Below are positions 10,222-22,300 of a DNA stretch of 64,000 bases, in pieces. The notes under the pieces are model-generated. The model had not been told where the DNA came from. It saw nothing but the letters and a program-made list of their open reading frames with translations, and did not search any database. Position 1 is the stretch's first letter, and each line of letters begins with the position of its first letter. The translations under genes were made by a program, and so were the position numbers. Source of the DNA: Doryteuthis pealeii (taxonomy: Eukaryota; Mollusca; Cephalopoda; Myopsida; Loliginidae); NCBI GenBank assembly GCA_023376005.1, contig CM042157.1:90826987-90890986 (forward strand), read 5' to 3'.

Positions 10222-11310
10222 TTTTCAGCTAAATGCTTGTGCATTACAAGCATTTAGCTGAAAAACACTGACATTTTCAAATTTGCGACCTTAATGAGTT
10301 AAATTTGCAATTTCTCGAGTATTTCTTAACCAATCTTAAAAATATTTATATGGTTGGAAAGAGAATAGAATAATCTTTCTAAATATGTAATTTTTATCAA
10401 TTTTCATCAATTGAATTATTATTTACGAGTTAAAACCGTATTTTCGGTTGAACAGCTTTTTTTTTTTTAGGATAAATTTTACACGCTGTTTTGTTTTTCA
10501 AAATCAAAGTGGCTAATCTTTATCAATATTCTTGAAATTTTGCACTGAATTAGAAGACACCTGGAAGTACAAACAAGGTCTTTTTTTTTGTTGTTTCTAG
10601 GACCCGTAGAAATGAAAATATGAAAGGGTAAATAATCTTTCTAAATATTTAACTTTTATGTGTTTTTAACAATTGAATTATTTTTTACGTCCATTTTAAT
10701 TTTGGAAAAAAAAAAAAATAACTTGAAATTACAAGAGATGTAAACAAAACATGGCCCACACTGACCAGGTTTGTGTGAAAACATATGTAAATAGGTAATC
10801 TATTTCTTTTATGTAATTCAACATAAGCATTTAGAAATGTATTTTTAAGTTCAAAGTGATGTTATATATTTAAATTAATATATGCAGTTTAAAAATGAAA
10901 ATGTTGAATAATCTTGTGGTAAACTTTTTAAAAAAAAGAAAAATCTTGACATTCCTACTTTTCATTCTCCAAATATTGGGTTCTAGCATGGAATACATAA
11001 AATCTAAGACCAGAATCAGAAAGAACATAGAATGTTACATAAGAATGCAAAGTTTTATCAAAATTGCATCAAAAATAAAGAAATGGTTCTGAAATGGTCC
11101 ATGAGTTGACAGATTTTTTTAATTAAAATCATCTCCACTTTTTTACCTCCAATTTCGGGGCTTCAAATTCTCATAACTTTTGAACCACTGGGGATATTTG
11201 TATAATTCAAACAGTTTTGAACTCCATTTACAAAGCTCTATATAACTAACGTGATTAAATAACAATAACCTCAAATAAAAAAAATCAACTGGGAATGCTA
11301 ATTTAAACAG
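10222..11310 (-). repeat. Unclassified 1-kb repeat G (copy 1)
   Basis: The reverse complement of 20252-21010 over most of its length: TTGAATAATCTTGTGGTAAAC, GGGTTCTAGCATGGA, CAAAGTTTTATCA, ACTTTTGAACCACTGGGGATA, AACAATAACCTCAAATAAA. The left end carries a 20-bp perfect hairpin (TTTTTCAGCTAAATGCTTGT, 10226-10270). The small open frame at 10895-11092 lies inside and has no homologous frame in copy 2, so it is not a gene. Fragments of G also occur at 34873-34985, 43676-43790, 44437-44735, 44981-45140, 47815-48070 and 55647-55787. Confidence 0.65.
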
Positions 11311-11699
11311 GGTTTAATTCTTTCAGTGATTAAAGTGCTGAAACAACAGGGTGGGAAGGGATCCCGACCCTGTCATAAGGAATACATTGATCCCCTGAGA
11401 GACCCTATCGTGTGTAGTATAGAGATATTTGTTTTTCATTGAATAGTCAGAGGAAAGAGATGAAAGACTAATTGAGATTCAAATACAAAGAAATTGATTA
11501 AGAAGAAATTAATCAAAAGGATTGATTGATTCTGATAAATCCAGAGAAAGGAGTTTGTAAGCATTAAACCCAAACGTAACTCACAGTTAACCAGCAGAGA
11601 CTGAATATAAGCCACCCCCCCCACAAACCACACACACACGCACACATCAACCCAGGGACCCTGAAGAGAACTGGTGACTTTAAAAGATAAATGAATCAG

Positions 11700-12185
11700 A
11701 GAAAGGAACTCAGAGCAAGATTAATGGTTGGGTGGGTCCACTTCATATAAGTTGACCCAATCCCAATTTGATTGATCACCGCCACTCAAGAAGATGTTGA
11801 CAATCCAGAAGGAGAACATTATCGATCCATTATTACCATTCATCCTATGTCAATGATTTCTTAATCAAAGCTAAGAACTGAGGAATTTGGTCAGCTGAAC
11901 AAAATTCAAGTGGAAAGAAAATCTTGGTCATCATTTCAAGTGGATAAATTTCATGCCATCATCCATTGAAGTTGACAGCACAAAAGAATGAAGTCATAAA
12001 AGGAGAAGGCGTGTAACAGCACCAACAGATCATAACAGACCAGATCAGGAATAGGAAAGAGGTGAATTGCTTCTGAAAACCTTTTATGGTTTGTGGTTAC
12101 AGCACAGAGTTTTAAAAAAAGAACAAGTAATTAGGACAAAAAGATTCAGAGTTCCAACAGTATAACAAATCAGAAAAGCCAGAGC
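11700..12185. other. Unassigned stretch before the 37-bp minisatellite
   Basis: About 480 bp of moderately AT-rich DNA with no open frame of note, no repeat shared within the window and no clear signal. A short CCCCCC/CACACACA tract lies just before it (11613-11645). Confidence 0.4.
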
Positions 12186-12189
12186 CAAC

Positions 12190-12757
12190 CAGCCTGTGCC
12201 AGCCACAAAGAGCAGAGACACCAGGCCGGCCTGTGCCAGCCACAGAGAGCAGAGACACCAGGCCAGCCTGTGCCAGCCACAGAGAGCAGAGACACCAGGC
12301 CGGCCTGTGCCAGCCACAGAGAGCAGAGACACCAGGCCGGCCTGTGCCAGCCACAGAGAGCAGAGACACCAGGCCGGCCTGTGCCAGCCACAGAGAGCAG
12401 AGACACCAGGCCGGCCTGTGCCAGCCACAGAGAGCAGAGACCAGGCCGGCCTGTGCCAGCCACAGAGAGCAGTGACACCAGGCCAGCCTGTACCAGCCAC
12501 AGAGAGCAGAGACACAAGGCCAACCTGTGCCAGCCACAGAGCAGAGACCCCAGGTCAGCCTGTGCCAGCCACAAAGAGCAGAGACACCAGGTCAGCCTGT
12601 GCTAGCCACAGAGAGCAGAGACACCAGGTCAGCCTGTGCCAGCCACAGAGAGCAGAGACACCAGGCCAGCCTGTGCCAGCCACAGAGAGCAGAGACACCA
12701 GGTCAGCCTGTGCCAGCCACAGAGAGCCCAGCCACAGGTCAGCCTGTGCCAGCCAGT
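12190..12757. repeat. 37-bp GC-rich minisatellite
   Basis: About 15 units of 37 bp, consensus beginning CCTGTGCCAGCCACAGAGAG. Units differ mainly by C/T exchange at one site (GGCC or GGTC) and by small deletions (near 12438 and 12540). Because 37 is not a multiple of three, each strand shows three overlapping open frames without being a gene. It is strikingly GC-rich compared with its surroundings. Within each unit GGCCxGCCTGTGCC gives short inverted repeats. Confidence 0.9.
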
Positions 12758-13724
12758 TCAGCAACAGACCATTTCATCTTGTGGGTTTCAAAGAATCAAC
12801 AGCTGACTCCACCAAGGCATTGAGGCATATAGAGAGCTAAAAGCAGTAACACCAAGAGACTAATAGCTAATACTACCAAACTACCATCAGTAGTTGAGAG
12901 TAATGACATGAAGAATTTGGTGGTAGTAGTTGTTCCAGACAGAAAGGTCCAAAAATTCTGGGTTGGTGAAAAATAGTAAAAGAAGAACTCAAAAGGAAGA
13001 AACGACAAAGAAGAGTCCTCAGATAAATGATACTGAACACTGACTGATAGTTAAACAAATCTACAAACAGGGAATCCATACTCTATTGATTAGGCTCATG
13101 TATTACTGAGATATTGGGTCTTTCGTCAGCTGATGATACATGGGAAAGCTATCAAATTGCACTCCTTCTCTGCTGTTGATACCTTACATAAAAACGACTT
13201 GTGAGAACTTGTATTCTATAACAATAAACTAAAGTGACACTCAGTCACTGTTGTTAAATATCAATTTGGCTTGTCATATTTCAGAACTGTTAGAACCTGT
13301 AAATTTGATTAGTTGTAAAACACAGCTGGCGGTAACTCACAGACTCTTCAATGCTGAGCTCAGAGATTCTCTTTAGATCAATAATCACAATGTGTGTGTG
13401 TGTGGGGGGGGGCGGATCTTGTGTGTAACTGTCTTGATATATATTAACATTTTCTTATTTTTATGTAACTATAACCCAGCAAAAATGACGCTACATAGTG
13501 AGTTTTTTTGTTTTTTTATAAGCACAATATATTTAAAATACTCAACCTAGAGAATAAAGCAATTTCCAGTCAAACTTGCAACTGGATGATAATTTTGTGG
13601 GGTCTAAGTTTGTGCTGAACAAGATTTTTTAATCATCAAAAGTCTCAACCTATGAAATGCTAATTAGAATCTTACACTCCTTCCTAAATAGAAGCATCAA
13701 TATCATCAGGTAGCAATGTTACAA

Positions 13725-14165
13725 TTTGTTTGTTTGTTTGTTTTGTTTTACGGCATATCAACCTCAGTGGGTCATTTAATGCCGATAAAGTTTTGAAATA
13801 AATCAATTCTTAATGGATAATACAATTTTTTTATAAATACATTTTTCTATTTAACCCATAGATGGGACCCTAACAGGTACTACCACTCCAGGTCAGAGTG
13901 GACCAGGGAGCAATGGTGATGAAGGGGTGCTCCACATTCCCCAAACCTCCAAAACTGGAACCTCACCATCAGATAGAGTTTAACGTCATTCCCAGGACAT
14001 GTAGACCCTCAGTCACCGCCTTCTAGCACCCATATTATAAAAAGGTGTTGGGGGCTTGCCATAAAGGCAATAGGGTTGGGAAAATCATATAGGTGCTAAG
14101 GCTTGACGTGACCAGCCGATTGATCAGAGGGGGCCTCTCCGACCACCCGTCTAGCCCAAGATAGG
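13725..14165 (-). repeat. SINE-like interspersed repeat, family M (copy 2)
   Basis: Nearly full copy of the element at 990-1395, with the TTTGTTTTGTTTTACGGC end on the left (the A-rich tail when read on minus) and the GGGGGCCTCTCCGACCACCC end on the right. It runs on to the phrase GTCTAGCCCAAGATAGGGCC, which the shorter copies lack. Confidence 0.7.
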
Positions 14166-14236
14166 GCCAAAGTGGAGTATGAGCAATGTTACAAGATACT
14201 AACAAGTTCATTCTAGTATAGTATAGAAATAATGAA

Positions 14237-14724
14237 GGTAATTTATGAGGAAGTGCGTCCCGGTCTCCTGCCTCAAAAATTGCTACCCGGTGACTATCAA
14301 AATAACAACCCCAGCTTGTCGTAATTCTTGTTTATTTATCGTAATTTGTTGTAATTCTTGTTTAGATATGAAGATGGATATATAGTTTGGAAATAGACTG
14401 AGATAGATAGATAGATAAACAAAATATAGATAGATATGAACAAATGGAGATAGATATTTTCGACAAGTAAATGTATTTATGGGGGGGGTTGCATCTTTTT
14501 GTCGTATTCTTGTTTATTTAAACTAAAAACAAGACATTAAACAAACATGAATAAAAAAATCTTAGTATTTAAAGTAATATAGATAAATATGAACAAATTG
14601 AGATAGATTAGATAGATATGAAGATGGATAGTTTTGAATAGACTGAGCTGGGTCATTATTTTAATAGTCACCGGGTAGCAATTTTTGAGGCAGGAGACCG
14701 GGACGCACTTCCTCATAAATTACC
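14237..14724. mobile_element. Long-TIR DNA transposon derivative, family D (copy 1)
   Basis: Terminal inverted repeats of about 80 bp begin GGTAATTTATGAGGAAGTGC and contain GTCTCCTGCCTCAAAAATTG. The exact 8-bp target duplication ATAATGAA flanks the element (14229-14236 and 14725-14732). The interior has GATA-type and TAATTCTTGTTTATTTA repeats, but no transposase. An 8-bp duplication is consistent with the hAT or P-like groups; the terminus does not settle which. Confidence 0.75.
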
Positions 14725-15572
14725 ATAATGAATATTTGAGATATAGATCTAGCAATAAGTATAGATTTAGATCACTTGTTACAGGAAAGACTAGAAATAC
14801 GAAAGCAAACAATTGTGTTAATCTGAAGTGAGTTTTTTTTTTATTTTAAAAAGGAGTTAATCACAGATGTTTTCACTTAAAATTTTCTTTAAATCTATCT
14901 TTTGCAATTCTTTATACTTAGAAATATCTTCAGAAATGACACAGGTAAAATATAGACTTCACTCAAAAGCAATCACTCTATATGAGTGTGTGTGTCCAAG
15001 GGTCACTTCTATCAGCCCTTGACTATAAAATGTTAGTATAAGAATGTGTTCAAAGGAATAAGTAAAAACCTTTAACTTTCAAACATACACACACAACCTG
15101 CTTATTATTGTCAAGCAGACTTTTGTTAAAACTAAAGGAAAAAAAAAACCTCTCATTCAAAGCTAATTCATTTCAATACTCCAACATAGCCACAAGGTCT
15201 TTAATGGAGTATAGAGACGACTTCAACAACAAAAACCTAATAATGCACCAACTACAATAAGTAGTTTACAAATCTTGTTAAGCATTTTACATATAATGGC
15301 TCGTCACTAGAAAGAATTCATAGTCAGTCAGCAGAGAAATATGGAATTTCTTTTTGTCATGAAGTGAGTGTTGCTTATCAAAATATTTATCAAATTTACA
15401 ACAAAATAAACTGCATAACTAAAAAAAAAAAAAAAAAAAAAAAACCCAACTTTAATCAAATCTTAAAAATAGACATCAAAACCCTTCAGTAAAATGTTCA
15501 CACCCAATGCTCACAGTGATTATTCTATACTAGCATAAGTTGTTGGTATTGCCAGGGACAAGATCAGTAGCA

Positions 15573-15626
15573 CAATGATCATCATATGTACACAAGGGGT
15601 TTGTGTACATGTGATCATTGTGTCAA
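15573..15626. repeat. Hairpin-forming inverted repeat
   Basis: CACAATGATCA...TGTACACAA faces TTGTGTACATGTGATCATTGTG around AGGGG. The stem is about 20 bp with one small bulge. No poly-T terminator or promoter is seen. Confidence 0.6.
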
Positions 15627-16120
15627 TGAAAATTCAAATTCAAATTAGGAGAATGGTGATAGTTTATATAATTTTTTTAAACAAAAGGGCTGTATGGATT
15701 CTCTGAACTTTCTTTTTATTAAATTTATAAAGAATAAAAACTAATGGCAGGCAAAAACCTTGCAAACTTTAAATTTGAATGAAGATTGGGAACCGGTTTT
15801 TCATTTCTGTGTCATAGATTGTAATGATACCACTGGCAAAGATTTTACATAATGTATGTGCATATGTGCATACACACACAGGCAACCATGGGTGTGGGTA
15901 TGTGTGTGTGTGTGTTTCACATTTGCACAAGCAATACTACATTATTAAGAACTTTATAAAAGAGGGTAGTGCACAGAATATAAAATGGAATTAAATTTAT
16001 ATTACAAGAAATCAATAGAACAAAAATGTTAAGATAGCTTTTAAAAAGTTTGGTATGCCTTGTAATTTAATAAAAGATTTAAAATTTCCAAGGTTAAATA
16101 AGAAAAATATTTTTAATACC

Positions 16121-16122
<2 letters not shown>

Positions 16123-16174
<52 letters not shown>
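16123..16174. repeat. TA microsatellite
   Basis: Uninterrupted TA run with no adjoining foldback element seen. Similar runs occur at 19320-19354, 21326-21400, 36067-36117, 36800-36832, 39382-39411, 42563-42588, 42843-42869, 43155-43183 and 60678-60716. Confidence 0.95.
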
Positions 16175-16180
<6 letters not shown>

Positions 16181-16419
16181 CAAATCTACTTTATACGTTA
16201 TTAAAATCATTTTAATTCAGTAAAGCTGGTGACTTAATTTTTAATATTATTAATGATGGTTAATCATTTGAGTTATGAGAGTATGGTAATTAGCATACAA
16301 GAAAATTATTATTGTGTCAGCATTTAGATATTAATTATGATTTTGTATTTAATAATAATCATTTTCTCTCTCAAACAAAAGATACATTGCTTTTAAATGT
16401 TATACTGGTACAGTTTTTT

Positions 16420-16452
<33 letters not shown>

Positions 16453-17467
16453 AGATTCCATACATATCTAAAAGACCATACAGAATGCCTATTTTCTATC
16501 AGTGACTGAGAATTTGTGAAAATAGCTCCTTTGTTTCCATTGTCCTTCTGTCACATTGATAATCTTTTTCTTCCTTAACTCTTAATGTCCTATACCACCT
16601 CATTCCACCCGGTCAGAAGTCACATTCGTTTTCCTAATCTGTCCTAAACGATAGCCTTTTTAATCTATGAGATGTTTTCCATATCACTAGAAATAACTTT
16701 TACAGTTATCAAATAATAGATTAGCCAAATCTTAATTGGCATAAAGTGTATTATTTGATAAAGAATTAAACCATTGCACTCAGAGAAACCATTCAACTAG
16801 CTGAGATCAACTCAGTGAAAGTGACAAGTAATAAACCCTAAAGTTAGAAAACTTAGAAATTAGATTTCAACTTTACATTAGTTAGCCATAACCCCTGAAT
16901 GATGTGGTTCTAATTTCCATCAATGGTCCAATGGCTAATTCCTGGCTACAATACAAGCTGGTAGATAATAGTCTAAAGTTACTACCAGTAAAAGTTAACA
17001 TTATAGTCATGTATTGTTAGCAGCAAGAGCACTTAAATATTGTTTGGAAGAAGAAGAAAAAGCTGAATTTGATTAATTACCAAGTTATGTTGTTCTATCG
17101 TAATAATGCATGGTACCATATTACAAAGATCTCATCTGAAATAATCAAAGACTAAAGTTGGTGGGTGGGCTATACACTACTTATTTTATAGATCCTGCTT
17201 CAACTATTCAAGACATTACTGAAAAATTTTGATAGACTAGTTCTTAAAACAAATGAAGATATAAAAACTAGCCTTCTCTAAATTATTTTCTTTAAAGTCA
17301 AAACATCTTTACAAAAATGGTATTATGAAATTTATCATTGTTAATAAATTCTTTAACAAATTCTAAATATTTTAAAATATCAGTTTTGGCCATAAATTTG
17401 TATATTATTTATTGGATAACCTGATACGTCTAAATCTTATAATTGGGACCATTTTTATTGCTATTAT

Positions 17468-17703
17468 GGACCATATGACCTTTAGGCACCCCTTTTGCTT
17501 TGCTGATTCATAAGTATATTTTTTTCACATCCAGTTGTTTGTTAGGGTTTAGGGTTAGGGTTAGGGGTTTAGTTTTAAAAATTTTTTTAAAAAAACCTCT
17601 AAAAATCGTCTGTTAACAAACAACCAGATGTTGACGGTGTAAATGAAAAAAATGTACTTATGAATCAGCAAAGCAAAAGGGGTGCCTAAAAGTCATATGG
17701 TCC
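17468..17703. mobile_element. hAT-like MITE with GGACCATATGACC ends (copy 1)
   Basis: Inverted termini of about 95 bp start GGACCATATGACCTTTAGGC. The exact 8-bp target duplication GCTATTAT flanks both sides. The 40-nt centre holds TTAGGGTTTAGGGTTAGGG, a telomere-like repeat. 236 bp, no coding. Confidence 0.78.
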
Positions 17704-18976
17704 GCTATTATTGTATATACTCTTGTATCATGCAACTTTCCAAGATCTAAATTGAAACTTTTGTCACTGAAAATTGTAGGTGTACCAGTTGGCCTAGGTC
17801 TAACTTTGGCCAACTACTTAAATACACAATGTTTGTATCTCACGTATGGTGCAACTCTTTAATATTAGGATATACTTTAGGTTGCAGAAAGTTGCCCGAT
17901 ACACAAATATATATGGTAACTATTTTTGTTTGTTTTTTGTTTTATCCCAGCATCACCAATAATGCTACCATAATTTTTGTTAACTTTATTCTTTGCACAT
18001 ATATCAATAGTTACTTTGGTCCAATATTTCATGTAAGAAAAAAAAAAAAAAAAAAAAACAGTATTCCTTAGTAACAGAGTAACATTAAATACATAAACCA
18101 TAAATAACCTTTACCTCATATTTCTTTCATTTTAATTTCACTTGCTTTTTATTGCAATGTAAAAAGTAGCTTAAATAGGATGAAAAAATACTAGTAAAAA
18201 AAAAATGGATAAAATGATGACAAGTATGTTAATTCAATATTTCATGACAGTGATACATTGTATAGCAAACATTTTTATTAGGAATTGATTCACAACAATT
18301 TTCTTAAAGATATTTTTTTTTAGACAAATACAATTACTTAACCACAAAACAAAAAGCTAAATGATTTTTTAAGCACAATTTTTCACTTACTATCTATAGA
18401 TCCCCAGTTATAAGTTTCCTGCCAAGATACAGAAAAGAAACAAAATTGTGCTAGCTAATATCTTGATGGTTCCATAATTCACATGATAGAAAAAAACCAA
18501 ATAAAATTTAGACAGTAAAATAAAACCATTCCCATCAGAGAATCTGTTATTATTATAACTGATAACTGATACAACCTCCATCATGACTACATTGGTAATG
18601 TACACGCAATCTCATTAACAAACCATTTACTAATGATTAATAAATAACATTACAAAGTGAACAATAATATAAAAAATAACTTTTCATCACTATCAAATTC
18701 TAGAAACTCTAGCCCAACATCAACTGGTCGAATGTCAAAAGGTTTTATTTCATTCAATTCATACATTATTAATCATTTGAAATGTGCTTTTTTTTTTTTT
18801 TTTTCTTTTTTTTTTCTTTGAGGATGAGGAGGGGCATCTTAAGATTTTGATATTTGCTTATATCAAATGCACAAGGGCATCTCAGTTGATGTAATGGCTA
18901 GCAGCAAGCTAGAGTAGTAGACCATTACTAGTAAGTTTGATTCTCATCGAGGGCTCTGTGTTGTGTTAAACTAAAT

Positions 18977-19211
18977 GGACCATATGACCTTTAGGCACCC
19001 CTTTTGCTTTTGCTGATTCATAAGTACATTTTTTTTCATTTACACCGTTAACATCCGGTTGTTTGTTAACAGACGATCTTTAGAGGATTTTTTTTTAAAT
19101 TATAAAACTAACTCCTAACCCTAACAAACAACCGGATGTTAATGGTGTAAATAAAAAAAATGTACTTATGAATCAGCAAAGCAAAAGGGGTGCCTAAAGG
19201 TCATATGGTCC
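18977..19211. mobile_element. hAT-like MITE with GGACCATATGACC ends (copy 2)
   Basis: Same termini as 17468-17703; target duplication AACTAAAT and AACTAAAC (7 of 8). The centre is inverted relative to copy 1, but the telomere-like part is reduced to CTAACCCTAAC. Confidence 0.75.
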
Positions 19212-19316
19212 AACTAAACTAAGCTTAGTAGATAAATATGTCAACTGCACATGCTATAGTAAGATCCAAATGAGGAAAACTTCGATTTCCCTTTGATCTA
19301 ATATAATTAAATGTGA

Positions 19317-19359
<43 letters not shown>

Positions 19360-20251
19360 CAGCTCTGTTGCTGATATCAACCAAGTTAGCTAGTGATGAC
19401 CATATACTATATAAGAAAGAACAAGGAGATTTTACATTGTTCTTTAACAAAACAGAGTATGTTTTCAGTTTACTATACTTTTTATTAAACCAAGGAGAGA
19501 GAACAAGAGAAAAAGATATATTAGACAAACGCATGATATTAATTCTAATACCAAACATAATTTTAAAGATGAAAATCTACATTATAGCTTCATCTCAAGA
19601 AAGTAATAAAAAAAATGAGTGTTGCAAACAGTAGAAAGTTCATTGTTGACTATAATCAACAATGATGCAATTTCAAATGTTTGTTTTGTTTAGATTGAAT
19701 AGCTTTCTATGTCCAACCAAAGACATGGAAATTAACATTATAACCATTTGTTAAAGCACATGTTCATAGTTGGCATTATTTTGAATAATAATTGTATATC
19801 ATAGCTGCTGCTATTTGTCCAGACAATGATATTGATTTTTACAAAACAGAAGCAGAACCCTTCTTGTTACTTCAACTAAAAGCAACAGCTCACAAAAACA
19901 AATAGCCATGATTGTCCAAAGCAAACTGGAAATTTAAAAAAAAATTTTTTTTAATAAAAGGATGTTTACATTTTAGCAATAGAAATTGATATTAAAAAAA
20001 ATAAAGCCAACTTATGAAGAGCAGAAAATAAATTATAAAATGTGTTTGCTGATAGAATGAGTTAAATTCTTAGAATTCCAAAGAGGAAAAATTACTCCCA
20101 TTAGAGTAAATACACCTTCACTTGTGCATTAAGAAAAAATATAAAACAACAATTTTTTTTTAAAAGTAGCTGAAAATACTCTCCTGTCAAAGGTCTTTTT
20201 AAATGGAGCCTTTAGATGCAATAAAAGAGCATAAATTAGAATTAGCATTAC

Positions 20252-21010
20252 CAGTTGATTTTTTTATTTGAGGTTATTGTTATTTAATCACATTAGTTAT
20301 ATAGAGCTCTGTAAATGGAGTTCAGAACTGTTTGAATTATGCAAATATCCCCAGTGGTTCAAAAGTTATGAGAATTTAAAGCCCCGAAATTGGGGGTACA
20401 AAAGTGGACATGATTTTGTTTAAAAAAAATATGTCAAATTACAGACTAATTGAAAACAAGAAATTTAGTAATTTCTTCACCATTTCTTTATTTTGGCAAC
20501 AATTCTGATAAAACTTTGCATTCTTATGTAAAATTCTATGTTCTTTCTGATTCTGCACTTAAATTTTATGTATATCCATGCTAGAACCCATTATTTGGGG
20601 AATAAAAAGTAGGGATATCAAGATTTTTTTTTAAAAGTTTACCACAAGATTATTCAACATTTTCATTTTGATATGGCATATATACACATATATAGCATTA
20701 ATCTATATAAATAACATCACTTTGGACTTAAAATACCCTTTTAAATACCTGCTATGTTGTATTACATACAAGGAATAGAATAACTATATGATTTTATTTA
20801 ACAAAGCCTGCATGTAGCATGTACAGCTTTGTTTAAAAATAATACCGTTTTAACTAGCCATAAAAAATAATGCAATGGTTAAAAACACAAAAGTTACATA
20901 TTTAGAAAGATTATTTTATTTTCTTTCCAGCCATATAAATATTTTTAAGATTGGATCAGAAATACCAGAGGAATTGCGATTTGAACTAAATAAGGTGAAA
21001 AATTGTTTAT
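20252..21010 (+). repeat. Unclassified 1-kb repeat G (copy 2)
   Basis: Plus orientation: ATTTGAGGTTATTGTTATTT, CCCCAGTGGTTCAAAAGTTAT, GAAATTTAGTAATTTCTTCACC and CCACAAGATTATTCAACATT, to CTTTCCAGCCATATAAATAT and GATTGGATCAGAAATAC. It has no long open frame, no terminal inverted repeats that I can see, and no poly-A end. Confidence 0.65.
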
Positions 21011-21312
21011 GTCTAACGATTTTACAAAACAAGCTGTTATTGCTATTAGAATTATGTATTTATCAGATCATACTTTATTTGTAATCATGAATTCTTGGAT
21101 AACATTGGTAAAGGACAGGATTTTACAAGACATTTCAAGCATGTATTTACACAACTCCTCGTCCATGAGCTGGAAGTGGCACAAGGTCAATTTTTAAGCA
21201 GACTAAAGCACTAAATCAAAAAGTATCAGCATCACTATTTATTTATTTATTTTTAATAATACAATTGAAAAGTCGGTCCTACCATTGGTTTCTGAATAAC
21301 AATATATATCTA

Positions 21313-21401
<89 letters not shown>

Positions 21402-21599
21402 TTTGGTGGGGTACCAAGTTTTTTGGTATTAGGCTGATTCTAAACTGGTCCTTTCCTACAACAGTTGGGTGCTGGGTTCAGGTCATGTTTGAGAGCTCAA
21501 TGTTTGATTTTTATAAACAGAGCAAGGTAATTTGTAAAGAAAAAAAAGCTTAAAAAACGGGTATATAGCGGTTATGGTCCATTTCCACCCATGGGTATC

Positions 21600-21790
21600 T
21601 GAGACCCTACGAGTTTCTTCCTTCATATATATATATACATATGAGGAAAAATGAGTAAAGAAAAGAAAAGTAAATGGATAAAATGAATTTAATCCATTAC
21701 TTACACATGTGTTTCGGTCAGTTTATGTGTGTGAAAATATTTCGCACACATACAAGAATCGACCTTCATCAGAGTGAACATTTATTATTT
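21600..21790 (-). mobile_element. Element with hammerhead-like motif (family HH5, copy 1)
   Basis: The minus strand (21699-21775) reads ACT, CTGATGA, A, GGTC...GACC, GAAA, a palindromic ACACATGTGT stem III, A, AGT. Stem I (ACU with AGU), stem II (GGUC with GACC) and stem III all pair. The stem II loop is long (about 37 nt) and itself holds a TGTGTGCGAAA...CACACA hairpin. The far side runs into ACTCATTTTTCCTCATATG, the tail shared with 57555-57708. Confidence 0.6.
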
Positions 21791-22209
21791 TTATGAAAAA
21801 AAATTCGTTGGGAAAAAAAAAAATAATACATATATATATAAAATGTAGGCCTGGTTCTTATACTGTCATTCTCTTCAGCAAACTTGTCATGTTACCATCA
21901 TTTTCTTTTCCTATTTTCTTATCAGTCCCTGAATCTGACTGCTCTAAGCAACTGCTTGACTCCATTGACACAAATCAACACATGGTGCCTCAATTGATTT
22001 ATTTTTATTAAATTCCAGTGATATGACAATCAGGTAGTTCACTCTCATACTATATTTATTTACAGTGTATCATTGAAAGATTTAAGCACAAGAGATTTAT
22101 TAATGTCAAAGGTTAGCCTAACAGTATATTTTTGATCATTAATAAATTTTCACCACTTGATATTAGTAATATTTCTGAAAAACAAAACAAATTCATAAAA
22201 TCAAGTAGG

Positions 22210-22300
22210 GGTATTTGCCTCATACCCCACTTGTATGGGCTGGGCACAAGGCCTCGTTTTAACGTTGGCCCACCCACAAGCCGGAGCTCATGGGTGGGAA
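22210..22300 (+). mobile_element. 91-bp GC-rich insertion with three hairpins and a 19-bp target duplication
   Basis: The direct repeat ATTCATAAAATCAAGTAGG stands at 22191-22209 and 22301-22319. Between them is GC-rich sequence that can fold into three consecutive hairpins: GGGGTAT/ATACCCC (22208-22228), CTTGT/ACAAG (22230-22250) and CCCACCCA/TGGGTGGG (22269-22298). There is no poly-A. A long target duplication around a short structured insert points to LINE-mediated retroposition of a small RNA. I do not recognise the RNA, and it is unlike tRNA, U1, U2 or 7SL sequence as far as I can judge. Confidence 0.6.

Noticed and set aside
10895..11092. 65-codon frame (begins MKMLNNLVVNF)
   Set aside because: Lies inside repeat G; copy 2 of the repeat does not keep the frame.
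12084..12840. Several 100-214 codon open frames on both strands
   Set aside because: All lie across the 37-bp minisatellite and simply repeat its three frames.
17544..17572. Chromosome end or telomere
   Set aside because: Only about four TTAGGG-like units, placed exactly at the centre of a MITE with unique DNA on both sides.
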